This document shows positions 7,470-17,309 of a DNA stretch of 64,000 bases, one piece after another. Numbering within the stretch: position 1 is the first letter of the stretch; every line of letters begins with the position of its first letter. The DNA is taken from positions 355,689-419,688 of the forward strand of contig NZ_GG697142.2 of the NCBI RefSeq assembly GCF_000155955.1, written 5' to 3'. A model generated the notes under the pieces. That model was not told where the DNA came from. It did no database searches and worked only from the letters and a program-made list of their open reading frames with translations. The stretch comes from Mitsuokella multacida DSM 20544. GTDB taxonomy: Bacteria > Bacillota > Negativicutes > Selenomonadales > Selenomonadaceae. A program made the position numbers and the translations under genes.

Positions 7470-8426
7470 ATGAGAAGACATATTTCCAAGTTGTTCATGG
7501 CCTGCCTGATGGCCATGACGTTCATGGTCGTCTCAGCAGCCAGCGCCTTTGCGGCGGGCACGGGGATGGACTGGAGCGGTGACAGCAAGATCACGGTACA
7601 GGGTACGGGCGTGGCCCCGACGTATGCCGTCAATGCCGTACAGGCGCGCATGCTCGCCCGCCGCGCTGCCGTCGTGGACGCTTACCGTCAGCTCGCTGAG
7701 ATGGTCAAGGGCGTCAACGTCGACTCGGAGACGACGGTCGAGAACATGATGGTGACGAGTGATGTCACGAAGACGAAGGTCACGGCCCTCATCCAGGGTG
7801 CGCGCGTCGTCTCGGAGCAGGCAATCGATGGCGGCGGCTATGCGGTCACGATGGAGATGTCTGTCTTCGGCGCTTCGAATTCTCTCGCAACGGCTGTCCT
7901 GCCGACGAACACGGTGCCGACGAGTTTCCCGGCTCCGGATGCATCTGTCCCGGCCAGCACGCCGTCTTCCGTACAGGTCAATGTGCAGGTGACGCCGGGC
8001 ACGACGACGCAGCAGACGCCTGCAACGACGCTGCCGTCTGTCATGGTTCCGTCGCATCAGGGCTCTTCGGCAGCTGCTGCCCCTGCAGGCCAGGCCATCG
8101 GCGGCTATACGGGCCTGATCGTGGACTGCCGCGGCCTTGGCCTCAAGCCGGTCATGTCCCCAGTCATCAAGAACGCCAATGGCGAACCAATCTACGGCTA
8201 CAAGAACCTCGACTCCGCCACGGTCATCGCGAACGGCATGGCCAGCTACACGACAGATCTCTCGAAGGCAACCCGCGCAGGTTCGAATCCGCTTGTCGTC
8301 AAGGCTATCGGCCTCGACAATCACAACGGCAACCCGATCCTCTCGGTCGCTGACGCAAACCGCGTTCTCATCGAGAATGGTGCTACGGGCTTCCTCGACC
8401 GCACGAACGTCGTCTTTGTCCGCTGA
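7470..8426 (+). CDS. Exported LPP20-like protein of unknown role
   Basis: The 318-residue protein starts with a signal peptide ending near ASAFA-A (residues 27-28) and has no lipobox. Residues about 40-140 resemble the LPP20/FlgT N-terminal domain: a VNAVQARMLARRAAVVDAYR helix, then a strand-rich part ending YAVTMEMSVFG. A Pro/Thr/Ser-rich linker covers about 145-205. The C-terminal domain starts GYTGLIVDCRGLGLKPVMSP and is not one I can name. The protein is probably periplasmic or envelope-associated. It has a good AGAGGAGGAAG site and its own terminator. Confidence 0.7.
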   Translation: MRRHISKLFMACLMAMTFMVVSAASAFAAGTGMDWSGDSKITVQGTGVAPTYAVNAVQARMLARRAAVVDAYRQLAEMVKGVNVDSETTVENMMVTSDVTKTKVTALIQGARVVSEQAIDGGGYAVTMEMSVFGASNSLATAVLPTNTVPTSFPAPDASVPASTPSSVQVNVQVTPGTTTQQTPATTLPSVMVPSHQGSSAAAAPAGQAIGGYTGLIVDCRGLGLKPVMSPVIKNANGEPIYGYKNLDSATVIANGMASYTTDLSKATRAGSNPLVVKAIGLDNHNGNPILSVADANRVLIENGATGFLDRTNVVFVR

Positions 8427-8439
8427 GCAGTGCGATTCC

Positions 8440-8470
8440 ATCAGGTCTCATAATGAGACCTGATTTTTTT
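8440..8470 (+). terminator. Terminator after the LPP20-like gene
   Basis: ATCAGGTCTCA (8440-8450) pairs perfectly with TGAGACCTGAT (8454-8464) across a 3-base loop, followed by a T-run to 8470. Confidence 0.92.
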
Positions 8471-8481
8471 ATCTCTTGCTG

Positions 8482-8510
8482 TTGACGATATATGGTCATT
8501 GTGATAAAAT
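8482..8510 (+). promoter_or_regulatory. Promoter of the CarD-family gene
   Basis: TTGACG (8482-8487) and TAAAAT (8505-8510) have a 17-base spacer. A second -10-like TACAAT lies at 8540-8545. Confidence 0.65.
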
Positions 8511-8602
8511 AAAATATTTTACTTTTTTGAACGTTTATGGTACAATATTCTTGTAAATGCGTTGATGATGGTGGTTGGCTCGTGTGTAGAGGAGGGGTGC
8601 TC

Positions 8603-9097
8603 TTGTTACAGATAGGAGATAAGGTCGTCTATCCGATGCATGGTGCCGGTGTGATCTCTGGCATCGAGAATTGTGAGGTCCTCGGGGAGGGCAAGTCCTA
8701 CTATGTCCTCGAGATGCCGCTGGGTAATATGAAGGTCATGATCCCGACGGACAACGCCGACAATGTCGGCCTGCGTGATGTCATTCCGCAGCAGAAGGTC
8801 GATGAGGTGCGCGAGGTGCTCGAGGAGGAGCCAGAGAAGCCGAAGGGAAGCTGGAATAAGCGCTTCCATGCCAACCTCGACCGCATGAAGAGCGGTGACA
8901 TCTGCGATGTGGCCGCCGTAGCGCGCAACCTGATCCTGCAGGACCGCCGCCGTCATATCTCGTCGGGCGAACGTCGCCTGCTCGATCTCGCGAAGCAGAT
9001 CCTCGTGAGCGAGCTCGTCTATGCCTGCGATAAGACACCGAAGGAGGTCGAGAATTGGCTGACGTCAGTCCTCTCGGCGAATGCGTTTGCGCATTGA
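8603..9097 (+). CDS. CarD-family RNA polymerase-binding transcription regulator
   Basis: The 164-residue protein begins MLQIGDKVVYPMHGAGVISG, the classic start of the CarD/CdnL RNA-polymerase interaction domain also found in the TRCF repair factor. A basic helical C-terminal domain from about residue 70 should contact promoter DNA upstream of the -10 element. CarD proteins stabilise open complexes at rRNA and other promoters. The TTG at 8603 is chosen over upstream in-frame codons because GGAGG (8591-8595) is correctly spaced. The gene lies directly ahead of yacL-ispD-ispF, a frequent arrangement in Firmicutes. Confidence 0.88.
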   Translation: MLQIGDKVVYPMHGAGVISGIENCEVLGEGKSYYVLEMPLGNMKVMIPTDNADNVGLRDVIPQQKVDEVREVLEEEPEKPKGSWNKRFHANLDRMKSGDICDVAAVARNLILQDRRRHISSGERRLLDLAKQILVSELVYACDKTPKEVENWLTSVLSANAFAH

Positions 9098-9114
9098 GAA
9101 TAAGAACCCGGATT

Positions 9115-9144
9115 TTGACAAGTCCAAGCAGAGTAGAGTATACT
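9115..9144 (+). promoter_or_regulatory. Promoter of the yacL-ispD-ispF unit
   Basis: TTGACA (9115-9120) and TATACT (9139-9144) have an 18-base spacer. The region can also form an imperfect hairpin (AAGTCC 9120-9125 with GGACTT 9155-9160) followed by a T-rich stretch, which could end the CarD transcript. Confidence 0.65.
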
Positions 9145-9196
9145 GATTCTGTTCGGACTTTTCTTTTTGTTTTTATCTATTTAAGGAGGTGAACGT

Positions 9197-10363
9197 ATGC
9201 TTGATCGTGTCTTGCGTTTCTTTATCACATTATTCCTAGCGATTGCCGGTGGTGCATTGCTGGATCTTGCGAGCCCGGTGCTGACGATGTATGTCGGCAC
9301 GGAAATCCTCAAGATGGAGATGGGCATCGTCCGCATCACCATGGGCAGCCTGATCTGTATCCTCTTGGGTGCAGTCCTCGGCGGCCTCATCGGCTTTCTG
9401 GCTTCCCCGTACTTCATTCGCTGCCTCAAGCGGTTCTCCGCATGGGTGGAGCAGCAGCTCGGCAAGATGCCAATCCACGACGTCATCGCTGGTGCCATCG
9501 GTCTTGCCATCGGACTCATAATCGCCAATCTTCTCGGCTATTCATTTGCGAAGATCCCTATCGTTGGAGATTACATCCCCGTCATCTTCAGCATCGTCTT
9601 TGGTTATCTCGGCATCACCATCACGATCAAGAAGCGCCAGGAACTCACGGGGCTCTTTGACTTCGTGCCGCGCTTCATGAAGGATTTCGCGAAGATGAAG
9701 GAGATGCGCGCAGGCGCTTCGCAGGCGCCGGCAGAGACTGCCAAGGCAGTGGCGCCGAAAGCAGAGGATAAGGCCTACAAGCTGCTCGACACGAGCGTCA
9801 TCATCGATGGCCGCATCGCCGATATCTGCGATACGGGCTTTATCGAGGGGACGCTGCTCATACCGGTCTTCGTGCTCGAGGAACTCCAGCACATCGCGGA
9901 TTCTTCTGATGTGCTCAAGCGCACGCGCGGCCGCCGCGGGCTCGATATCCTGCAGCGCATCCGCCAGAGCACGAAGGTCAAGGTCGAGATCACGAATGTC
10001 GACTTCGACGACATCGCAGAGGTCGACTCGAAGCTCGTGCGCCTCGGCCAGCAGGTCGGCGGCAAGATCATCACGAATGACTACAACCTCAACAAGGTGG
10101 CACAGCTGCGCGGCGTGGAGGTGCTCAACATCAACGAGCTCTCGAACGCCGTCAAGCCTGTCGTCATCCCCGGGGAGACGATGCACGTGACAATCGTCAA
10201 GGCGGGCAAGGAGCCCGGACAGGGCGTCGCCTACCTCGATGACGGCACGATGATCGTCGTCGAGAACGGCTACCATCACATGAATGAATCCATCACCGTC
10301 GAGGTCACGTCTGCACTGCAGACGGCGGCCGGCCGCATGATCTTCGCGAAGCCGGCGCGCTGA
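9197..10363 (+). CDS. yacL: Membrane-anchored PIN/TRAM domain protein (YacL family)
   Basis: The 388-residue protein has four predicted N-terminal membrane segments up to about residue 145. A PIN nuclease-like domain then starts LLDTSVIIDGRIADI, with acidic residues D198 and D204, and a C-terminal TRAM RNA-binding domain covers about 325-388. PIN domains are usually metal-dependent RNases; the physiological substrate of YacL proteins is not settled. A strong AAGGAGGTGA precedes the ATG. As in Bacillus, it is followed immediately by ispD and ispF. Confidence 0.9.
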   Translation: MLDRVLRFFITLFLAIAGGALLDLASPVLTMYVGTEILKMEMGIVRITMGSLICILLGAVLGGLIGFLASPYFIRCLKRFSAWVEQQLGKMPIHDVIAGAIGLAIGLIIANLLGYSFAKIPIVGDYIPVIFSIVFGYLGITITIKKRQELTGLFDFVPRFMKDFAKMKEMRAGASQAPAETAKAVAPKAEDKAYKLLDTSVIIDGRIADICDTGFIEGTLLIPVFVLEELQHIADSSDVLKRTRGRRGLDILQRIRQSTKVKVEITNVDFDDIAEVDSKLVRLGQQVGGKIITNDYNLNKVAQLRGVEVLNINELSNAVKPVVIPGETMHVTIVKAGKEPGQGVAYLDDGTMIVVENGYHHMNESITVEVTSALQTAAGRMIFAKPAR

Positions 10364-10398
10364 AGCGTCGTCGCGTGAGAAGAGAAAGAGAGGCTAAC

Positions 10399-11118
10399 TT
10401 GGTCAGTGTCATCCTGCCCGCAGCAGGGCGCGGCAAGCGCATGAAGGCGGGCATCAACAAGGTATTCCTGGAGCTCTTGAGCGAGCCCATCCTGTGCCAC
10501 ACGCTGCGGGCGTTTGCCGCGCTGCCGGAGGTGCAGGAGCTCATCGTCGTGACGGGCAGAGACGAGGTCGAGCCGCTGCGCTGCCTCTTGGCCGATCGTA
10601 CTGTCCTTGGCCCAGCTGAGGCCAGTAAGTCCATCAAGGTGGTCGAGGGCGGCAGTGAACGCCAGTATTCCGTCTGGAACGGCCTCAAGGCGTCCTCAGA
10701 AGAGAGCGATGTCGTGCTCGTCCACGACGCGGCGCGGCCGCTCGTCTCGCGCGCGACGATTGAGGCCGTCATCGAGGCGGCCCGGCAGTACGGCGCGGCG
10801 ATTGCCGCCGTGCCGGAGAAGAACACGGTCAAGGTGGTTGAGGACGGCATCGTCACGGCGACGCCGGACCGCGCGAAACTCTGGGCCGTGCAGACGCCGC
10901 AGGGCTTTTCGAGGAGCCTGCTTGTGGCCGCCAATGAGAAGGCGGAGGCGGACGGCTTCCTCGGCACGGATGATGCGAGCCTCGTGGAGCGCTATGGCGC
11001 GAAGGTCCATGTCGTCATGGACTCGTATGAGAACATCAAGGTCACGACGCCGGAAGACCTCGTCGTGGCCGAGGCGCTGCTCCAGAAGCGCCAGGAGTGC
11101 AAGGAGTGCAAGGATTGA
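10399..11118 (+). CDS. ispD: 2-C-methyl-D-erythritol 4-phosphate cytidylyltransferase
   Basis: IspD joins CTP and MEP to give CDP-ME in the non-mevalonate isoprenoid pathway. The 239-residue product begins [15 protein letters not shown], the CTP-binding Gly/Arg/Lys loop of the family, and contains [10 protein letters not shown] near 111-120. The TTG start at 10399 is preferred because AGAGAGG ends six bases upstream and the translation then begins at the conserved strand; an in-frame GTG lies at 10375. ispF follows directly, as in many bacteria. Confidence 0.93.
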   Translation: MVSVILPAAGRGKRMKAGINKVFLELLSEPILCHTLRAFAALPEVQELIVVTGRDEVEPLRCLLADRTVLGPAEASKSIKVVEGGSERQYSVWNGLKASSEESDVVLVHDAARPLVSRATIEAVIEAARQYGAAIAAVPEKNTVKVVEDGIVTATPDRAKLWAVQTPQGFSRSLLVAANEKAEADGFLGTDDASLVERYGAKVHVVMDSYENIKVTTPEDLVVAEALLQKRQECKECKD

Positions 11119-11147
11119 AGCGTTCAAGAGAGGATGGACTGATAGAT

Positions 11148-11624
11148 ATGACGCGTTTTGGCATGGGTTACGATGTGCATCGGCTGGTCGAGGGGCGCAA
11201 GCTCATCATCGGCGGTGTCGAGATACCGCATGCGCTCGGGCTGCTCGGCCATTCGGATGCGGATGTGCTGCTGCATGCCATCTCCGATGCGCTGCTCGGT
11301 GCAGCGGCGCTCGGCGACATCGGTCGCCATTTCCCCGATACCGACCCGCGCTATGAAGGGGCGGACAGCATGAAGCTGCTCGCAGAGGTGCGCCGCCTGC
11401 TTGCGGAGAAGGGCTACCGCATCGGCAATGTCGATGCGACGATTGTCGCCCAGAAGCCTAAGATGAAGGACTTCATCCCGAAGATGAACGAGAACATCGC
11501 GACTGTCTTGGGCGTCTCGCTCGATGACGTCAACGTCAAGGCGACGACGGAGGAGAAGCTCGGCTTCACGGGCGCAGAGCAGGGAATCTCGGCTTATGCG
11601 GTTGCAGGAATCGAGAAGCTGTGA
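11148..11624 (+). CDS. ispF: 2-C-methyl-D-erythritol 2,4-cyclodiphosphate synthase
   Basis: IspF cyclises CDP-ME 2-phosphate to MEcPP with release of CMP. The 158-residue chain shows GMGYDVHRL at the start (metal-binding Asp and His), the zinc-ligand region [20 protein letters not shown], and the late [11 protein letters not shown] motif. The ATG at 11148 matches the usual family start; an in-frame TTG at 11115 overlapping the ispD stop is an alternative. The promoter of the following T-box unit lies in its last codons. Confidence 0.93.
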   Translation: MTRFGMGYDVHRLVEGRKLIIGGVEIPHALGLLGHSDADVLLHAISDALLGAAALGDIGRHFPDTDPRYEGADSMKLLAEVRRLLAEKGYRIGNVDATIVAQKPKMKDFIPKMNENIATVLGVSLDDVNVKATTEEKLGFTGAEQGISAYAVAGIEKL

Positions 11625-11630
11625 TAGAAT
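11602..11630 (+). promoter_or_regulatory. Promoter of the cysE-cysS unit
   Basis: TTGCAG (11602-11607) and TAGAAT (11625-11630) are separated by 17 bases. They overlap the 3' end of ispF and lie directly before the T-box leader. Confidence 0.6.
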
Positions 11631-11635
11631 GAATC

Positions 11636-11867
11636 CCGTATACGAAAAGGCGTAGAGCGGGAGAAGTAAGGCGGCGCGCTTCATGCAGAGAGGCCCCCAG
11701 ATGCTGTGAGGGGGCTATGGAGACCCGACTGAAATGCACCTGGGAGCTGCAGGGCAGAAGACAGTAGGCCCTGACGCAGGAAGGCGTTATCTTCATGAGT
11801 GAAGGGCAGGAGCCCTTAACCAGAGTGGAACCACGGCCCCGCGTCTCTGAGGAGATGCGGGGCCTTT
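11636..11867 (+). promoter_or_regulatory. T-box leader, cysteine-specific
   Basis: The leader contains the T-box sequence AGAGTGGAACCACGG at 11822-11836, which pairs with the uncharged tRNA acceptor end. A terminator follows: GGCCCCGC 11835-11842 with GCGGGGCC 11857-11864, then TTT. In Stem I the segment GAAATGC (11731-11737) places TGC, a Cys codon, at the specifier position. The downstream genes cysE and cysS agree. Uncharged tRNA-Cys should favour antitermination and read-through into cysE-cysS and probably on to rlmB. Confidence 0.88.
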
Positions 11868-11901
11868 GATATAGGATGTGTATTGACTAGGAGGAAGGTC
11901 T

Positions 11902-12646
11902 ATGAGTTTTTTTTCGCGGCTTCGCAAGGATATCCGCGTCGTCTTTGAGCGAGACCCCGCTGCGCGCAGCGTGATCGAGGTTCTCTTCTGTTATTCCGGC
12001 CTCCATGCAATCTGGTTCCACCGCATCTCGCATGCGCTCTACAAGCGCGGCTGGGTGCTCATCCCGCGCATGATCTCGAACCTGGCCCGTTTCCTGACGG
12101 GCATCGAGATCCATCCTGGTGCGACGATCGGCGAGGGCCTGTTCATCGACCATGGCACGGGCATCGTCATCGGTGAGACGGCCGAGATCGGCAACAACGT
12201 CACGCTCTATCAGGGCGTAACGCTCGGCGGCACGGGCAAGGAGAAGGGGAAGCGCCATCCAACCATCGGCAACAACGTCGTCGTGGCGTCGGGCGCCAAG
12301 GTGCTCGGCTCCTTCACGGTCGGCGACCATGCCAAGATCGGCGCGGGCTCCGTCGTCCTGAAGCCGGTGCCGCCCTATGCGACGGTCGTCGGCATCCCAG
12401 GGCGCATCGTCGTCATGCGCGGCAAGCGTGTCCACACGGCGCAGGAGCTCCGCCAAGCCCTGCGCGCGACGCGCCTCGTCGAGTCAGATGACAACATCAC
12501 AGATATCGAGGAAGAGCTCGACGTCGATCTCGATCACGACATGCTGCCGGATCCGGACGAGGAGATGCGCGAGTGCATGATGCGCCAGATCCAGGCACTG
12601 GAGAAGAAAGTCGATGAGCTCGAGAAGAGATTGGAGGATAAAGAAC

Positions 12647-12654
<8 letters not shown>
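11902..12654 (+). CDS. cysE: Serine O-acetyltransferase
   Basis: CysE acetylates L-serine with acetyl-CoA, the first step of cysteine synthesis. The 250-residue protein has an N-terminal helical segment and a left-handed beta-helix of hexapeptide repeats at about 60-180 ([20 protein letters not shown], then [10 protein letters not shown]), with the catalytic His in DHGTG. An unusual acidic, predicted coiled-coil tail from about 190 to the end ([19 protein letters not shown]) extends the short Firmicute-type enzyme. GGAGGAAGG precedes the ATG. It overlaps cysS by eight bases. Confidence 0.93.
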
Positions 12655-14076
<1,422 letters not shown>

Positions 14077-14080
<4 letters not shown>

Positions 14081-14586
14081 AGTTCTCACAGTTCAAGCTG
14101 CTCGTCGACATGATGTTCACGCCGGATGAGCAGGGCGGCATCAAGAAGCGCTATGACGGCGTCGACGTCCGCCAGATGCATCCGCTCGTGCTCGCTTACA
14201 TCGGCGATGCCTTCTTCCACCTCTTCGTGCGCACGCGTCTGCTCTCGTATGAGCAGGCCAAGGTCCATGCGCTGCACGCCTTCAGCGCCCAGATCGTCTC
14301 GGCAGTCTGGCAGCACAAGGCGTACCTCGGCATCGAACCCATGCTGACCGATGAGGAGAAGGCCATCTACCGCCGTGGACGCAATGCCAAGAGCCATGCG
14401 CCGCGCAGTTCGAGCGTGGCCGAGTACCACTCGAGCACCGGCTTTGAGGCGCTCTTAGGTGCACTCTACCTGTCTGAGAAATTCGAACGCCTGCAGGAGA
14501 TATCCGAGGCGTCCTTCGATGTCATCAGCAGGGCCATGATGGCAGAGATCCACGGGAACACGACGGAGGGAACAGAAGAAAAATGA
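14077..14586 (+). CDS. mrnC: Mini-ribonuclease 3
   Basis: Mini-III is an RNase III domain without a dsRNA-binding domain and matures 23S rRNA in Firmicutes. The 169-residue protein has the catalytic-loop sequence [13 protein letters not shown] near 43-55 with the key Asp, the conserved [11 protein letters not shown], and [15 protein letters not shown] with the second acidic site. The residue after DAxF is His where relatives usually have Glu. The ATG at 14077 overlaps the cysS stop (ATGA). The position after cysS is conserved from Bacillus. Confidence 0.9.
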
Positions 14587-15275
14587 TTAAAGTCAAATTA
14601 CTCGACTACACGCCGGAGCCGGAGCGCGTCGTGGCCATGGCCGCGCGCCTCTGCTACTCTGCCGCTGGTGCGGAAGAGCTCGCGGAGCGCCTCAGCGAGG
14701 AGAAGGTCCGTGAGATGGTCCGCAAGATGGTCAAGATCGGCCATGGCTCCACGCTTGAGCACGCCTCCTTCACCTTCGGCATCGAGGGTGTGTCGCGCGT
14801 GCTGACGCATCAGCTCGTGCGCCATCGCATTGCCTCGTACGACCAGCAGTCGCAGCGCTACGTCGCGGCGCACGGCTTCCAGTACATCACGCCGCCGACG
14901 ATTGCCGAGCGGCCGGAGGCCAAGGCGAAGTATGAGGCGCTGATGGAGACCATCCGCGGCGTCTACGACGAGCTCACGGAGATGGGCGTGCCGAAGGAAG
15001 ATGCGCGCTACGTCCTCGCCAATGCGACGGAGACGAAGATCCTCGTGACGATGAACGCGCGCTCCCTGATGCACTTTTTCAACCTTCGCTGCTGCAACCG
15101 CGCGCAGTGGGAGATCCGCGAGATGGCCTACAAGATGCTCGCCGAGGTCAAGAAGGTTGCGCCGACGCTCTTCTTCAATGCTGGCGCGAGCTGCGTCAAC
15201 ACGGGCCATTGCCCCGAGGGAGAGATGACCTGCGGCAAGTTTGCTGAGATGATCAAACTCAGAGAAAAGGATTGA
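14583..15275 (+). CDS. thyX: Flavin-dependent thymidylate synthase
   Basis: ThyX makes dTMP from dUMP using FAD, NADPH and methylene-tetrahydrofolate. The 230-residue protein contains the signature [13 protein letters not shown] near 80-92 and the dUMP-binding region [21 protein letters not shown] near 160-180. The start codon overlaps the mrnC stop by four bases. Its insertion between mrnC and rlmB puts dTMP synthesis in the cysE-cysS transcription unit, which is not the Bacillus arrangement. Confidence 0.95.
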   Translation: MIKVKLLDYTPEPERVVAMAARLCYSAAGAEELAERLSEEKVREMVRKMVKIGHGSTLEHASFTFGIEGVSRVLTHQLVRHRIASYDQQSQRYVAAHGFQYITPPTIAERPEAKAKYEALMETIRGVYDELTEMGVPKEDARYVLANATETKILVTMNARSLMHFFNLRCCNRAQWEIREMAYKMLAEVKKVAPTLFFNAGASCVNTGHCPEGEMTCGKFAEMIKLREKD

Positions 15276-15276
15276 G

Positions 15277-16146
15277 ATGGAACAGAAGAGAAAGACGCGC
15301 CCGCAGGAGCGGCGCAGCAGGAAATTCGAGAAGGAAGCTCCGCGTCATAAGAGACCTCAGTCAGAGACAGAACCGAAGCGCCGCGAGGAGCCGCGCGAAC
15401 TGCCCGATGACGTGCTCGTCGGGCGCAATGCCGTGACAGAGGCGCTGAAGTCGGGCCGCGGCATCAACAAGCTCTGGATCGCGAGCGGCGACCGCGAGGG
15501 CTCCGTGGCAGAGATCGCGGCGCTCGCCAAAGAGCGCGGTATCGTCGTGCAGTACGTGGAGCGCGCGAAGATCGAGGCGCTCGCCGGCGGCCACCGCCAT
15601 CAGGGCGTGCTCGCCTACGTCGCGCCCGTCCCCTATGCCGAGCTCGAGGACATCCTCAAGGCGGCGGAGGCGAAGGGAGAGGCGCCGTTCCTCGTCCTGC
15701 TCGACGAGCTCGAGGACCCGCACAACCTCGGCGCACTCTTGCGCACGGCGGATGCGACCGGCGTGCACGGCATCCTGATCCCGAAGCGCCGCAGCGTCTC
15801 GCTCAATGCGACCGTTGCCAAGACGTCGGCGGGTGCCGTCGAGTACGTGCCCGTCGCCCGCATCGGCAACATCGCGCAGACGCTCAAGAAGCTCAAGGAG
15901 AAGGGGTTCTGGGTCGCCGGTGCCGACATGGACGGTGAGAAGGCCTACTACGAGGCCGACCTCACGGGCCCGCTCGTGCTCGTCGTCGGCAGCGAGGGCA
16001 AGGGCATGAGCCGCCTGACGAAGGAGGCATGCGACTTCATCGTCCGCATGCCGATGGTCGGCCGCATCAATTCGCTCAACGCCTCCGTGGCCGGCTCCAT
16101 CCTCATGTATGAGTCCATGCGCCAGCGCCTCCAGAAGAAGGGCTGA
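15277..16146 (+). CDS. rlmB: 23S rRNA 2'-O-ribose methyltransferase, TrmH/RlmB family
   Basis: This SpoU-family enzyme should methylate the 2'-OH of a guanosine in 23S rRNA (G2251 in E. coli RlmB). The 289-residue protein has a highly basic 45-residue N-terminal extension, then a substrate-binding domain starting VLVGRNAVTEALKSG. The knotted SPOUT domain carries EDPHNLGALLRTADATG, GSEGKGMSRL and NSLNASVAGSILMYE (motifs 1-3). It starts two bases after thyX. Confidence 0.92.
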   Translation: MEQKRKTRPQERRSRKFEKEAPRHKRPQSETEPKRREEPRELPDDVLVGRNAVTEALKSGRGINKLWIASGDREGSVAEIAALAKERGIVVQYVERAKIEALAGGHRHQGVLAYVAPVPYAELEDILKAAEAKGEAPFLVLLDELEDPHNLGALLRTADATGVHGILIPKRRSVSLNATVAKTSAGAVEYVPVARIGNIAQTLKKLKEKGFWVAGADMDGEKAYYEADLTGPLVLVVGSEGKGMSRLTKEACDFIVRMPMVGRINSLNASVAGSILMYESMRQRLQKKG

Positions 16147-16150
16147 TGCC

Positions 16151-16179
16151 TTGAGCTTTTTGGCGAAAGAGCGTATAAT
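16151..16179 (+). promoter_or_regulatory. Promoter of sigH
   Basis: TTGAGC (16151-16156) and a perfect TATAAT (16174-16179) are separated by 17 bases. Confidence 0.75.
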
Positions 16180-16227
16180 CTCACTATAAGGGCCACGTGT
16201 TTGTCACAGTAAAAGGAGAAAAGTGCG

Positions 16228-16974
16228 ATGGAAGAAGCAGCAGACACGGATATCATGGAGGACATGTACCGCGGATACGAGAATCTGACGGACGAAGAGA
16301 TCCTCCTGGATATCAAGGAACACAACAATAAGGTCGCACTGGATTATCTGATCAACAAGTACCGGAACTTCGTCCGTGCCAAGGCGCGTTCGTATTTCCT
16401 CATCGGTGCAGATCGCGAGGACATCGTCCAGGAAGGCATGATCGGCTTTTACAAGGCCATCCGCGACTTCCGCGACGACAAGCTCTCGTCGTTCCGCGCT
16501 TTTGCGGAGCTCTGCGTGACGCGTCAGATCATCACAGCAATCAAGACGGCGACCCGCCAGAAACACATCCCGCTCAATTCGTATGTCTCGCTCAACAAGC
16601 CGATCTACGATGAGGATTCCGATAGGACGCTCCTCGACATCATCTCAGGTGCCAAGGTGTCCGACCCGGAAGAGCTCGTCATCAGCCAGGAGGAATTCGT
16701 CGACATCGAGAAGAAGATGGAAGAGATCCTCTCGGACCTGGAGTGGAAGGTGCTCATGAGCTATCTCGACGGCAAGTCGTATCAGGAAATCGCTGAAGAC
16801 CTCGGCCGCCACGTCAAGTCGATCGATAACGCGCTGCAGCGCGTCAAGCGCAAGCTTGAGAAGTACATGGAGACGCGCAGCGATGACATCGACATCAACA
16901 CGATCTACAAGGGACTCTCGTCCATCAACCGCCGCCTGCGTTCCGCTGACGGCGGCAAGGACGTCGCGCCCTGA
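16228..16974 (+). CDS. sigH: RNA polymerase sigma factor SigH
   Basis: The 248-residue sigma-70-family factor has region 2 with AGADREDIVQEGMIGFYKAI-like sequence near 65-85 and the melting/-10 recognition helix FRAFAELCVTRQIITAIKTA near 95-115. Region 4 carries LSDLEWKVLMSYLDGKSYQE near 170-190. In sporulating Firmicutes SigH drives early sporulation and competence genes; whether this host sporulates cannot be told here. AAAAGGAGAAAAG precedes the ATG. The position after rlmB is conserved. Confidence 0.93.
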   Translation: MEEAADTDIMEDMYRGYENLTDEEILLDIKEHNNKVALDYLINKYRNFVRAKARSYFLIGADREDIVQEGMIGFYKAIRDFRDDKLSSFRAFAELCVTRQIITAIKTATRQKHIPLNSYVSLNKPIYDEDSDRTLLDIISGAKVSDPEELVISQEEFVDIEKKMEEILSDLEWKVLMSYLDGKSYQEIAEDLGRHVKSIDNALQRVKRKLEKYMETRSDDIDINTIYKGLSSINRRLRSADGGKDVAP

Positions 16975-16999
16975 CCCGCATCATGACAATTCCATAAAG

Positions 17000-17285
17000 A
17001 GGGAACAGGTGACGCCGTAAGGCGCTGAAAAGAGAAGCCGGTCAAAGCCGGCGCGGTCCCGCCGCTGTAAGGGGAGCGAATCTGCATAGATATGTCACTG
17101 GATGAACATCTGGGAAGGCGCAGAGGAGCGATGAACCGAGCCAGAAGAACTGCCTGTCCGAAAATCACCGTTATGACCTGCGAGAGATGGGAAGGCGATT
17201 GATGTACACTGCACCTGTACTCTGTAGAGGTGCAGTCCATCATGGCAGCAAAGCTCTTCCGCGGAAGCGGAAGGGCTTTTTTATT
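17000..17285 (+). promoter_or_regulatory. Cobalamin (B12) riboswitch with terminator
   Basis: The leader carries the conserved B12-box architecture: AAGCCGGTCAAAGCCGG, then CGCGGTCCCGCCGCTGTAA, then GAGCCAGAAGAACTGCC at about 17138-17154. The expression platform includes TGCACCT/AGGTGCA near 17209-17235 and a terminator (AAAGCTCTTCCGC 17250-17262 with GCGGAAGGGCTTT 17267-17279, T-run to 17282). Adenosylcobalamin should repress the downstream cobaltochelatase gene. The gap 16975-17309 is otherwise empty; an ORF starting at 17187 is only the in-frame extension of cbiK. Confidence 0.92.
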
Positions 17286-17309
17286 TGTTTTGTCAAGGGA
17301 GGAAATATC

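Noticed and set aside
9115-9170. Hairpin AAGTCC/GGACTT plus T-rich tail as a definite terminator for carD
   Set aside because: The paired segments are about 29 bases apart with only partial inner pairing and the element overlaps a good promoter, so it is mentioned only with that promoter.
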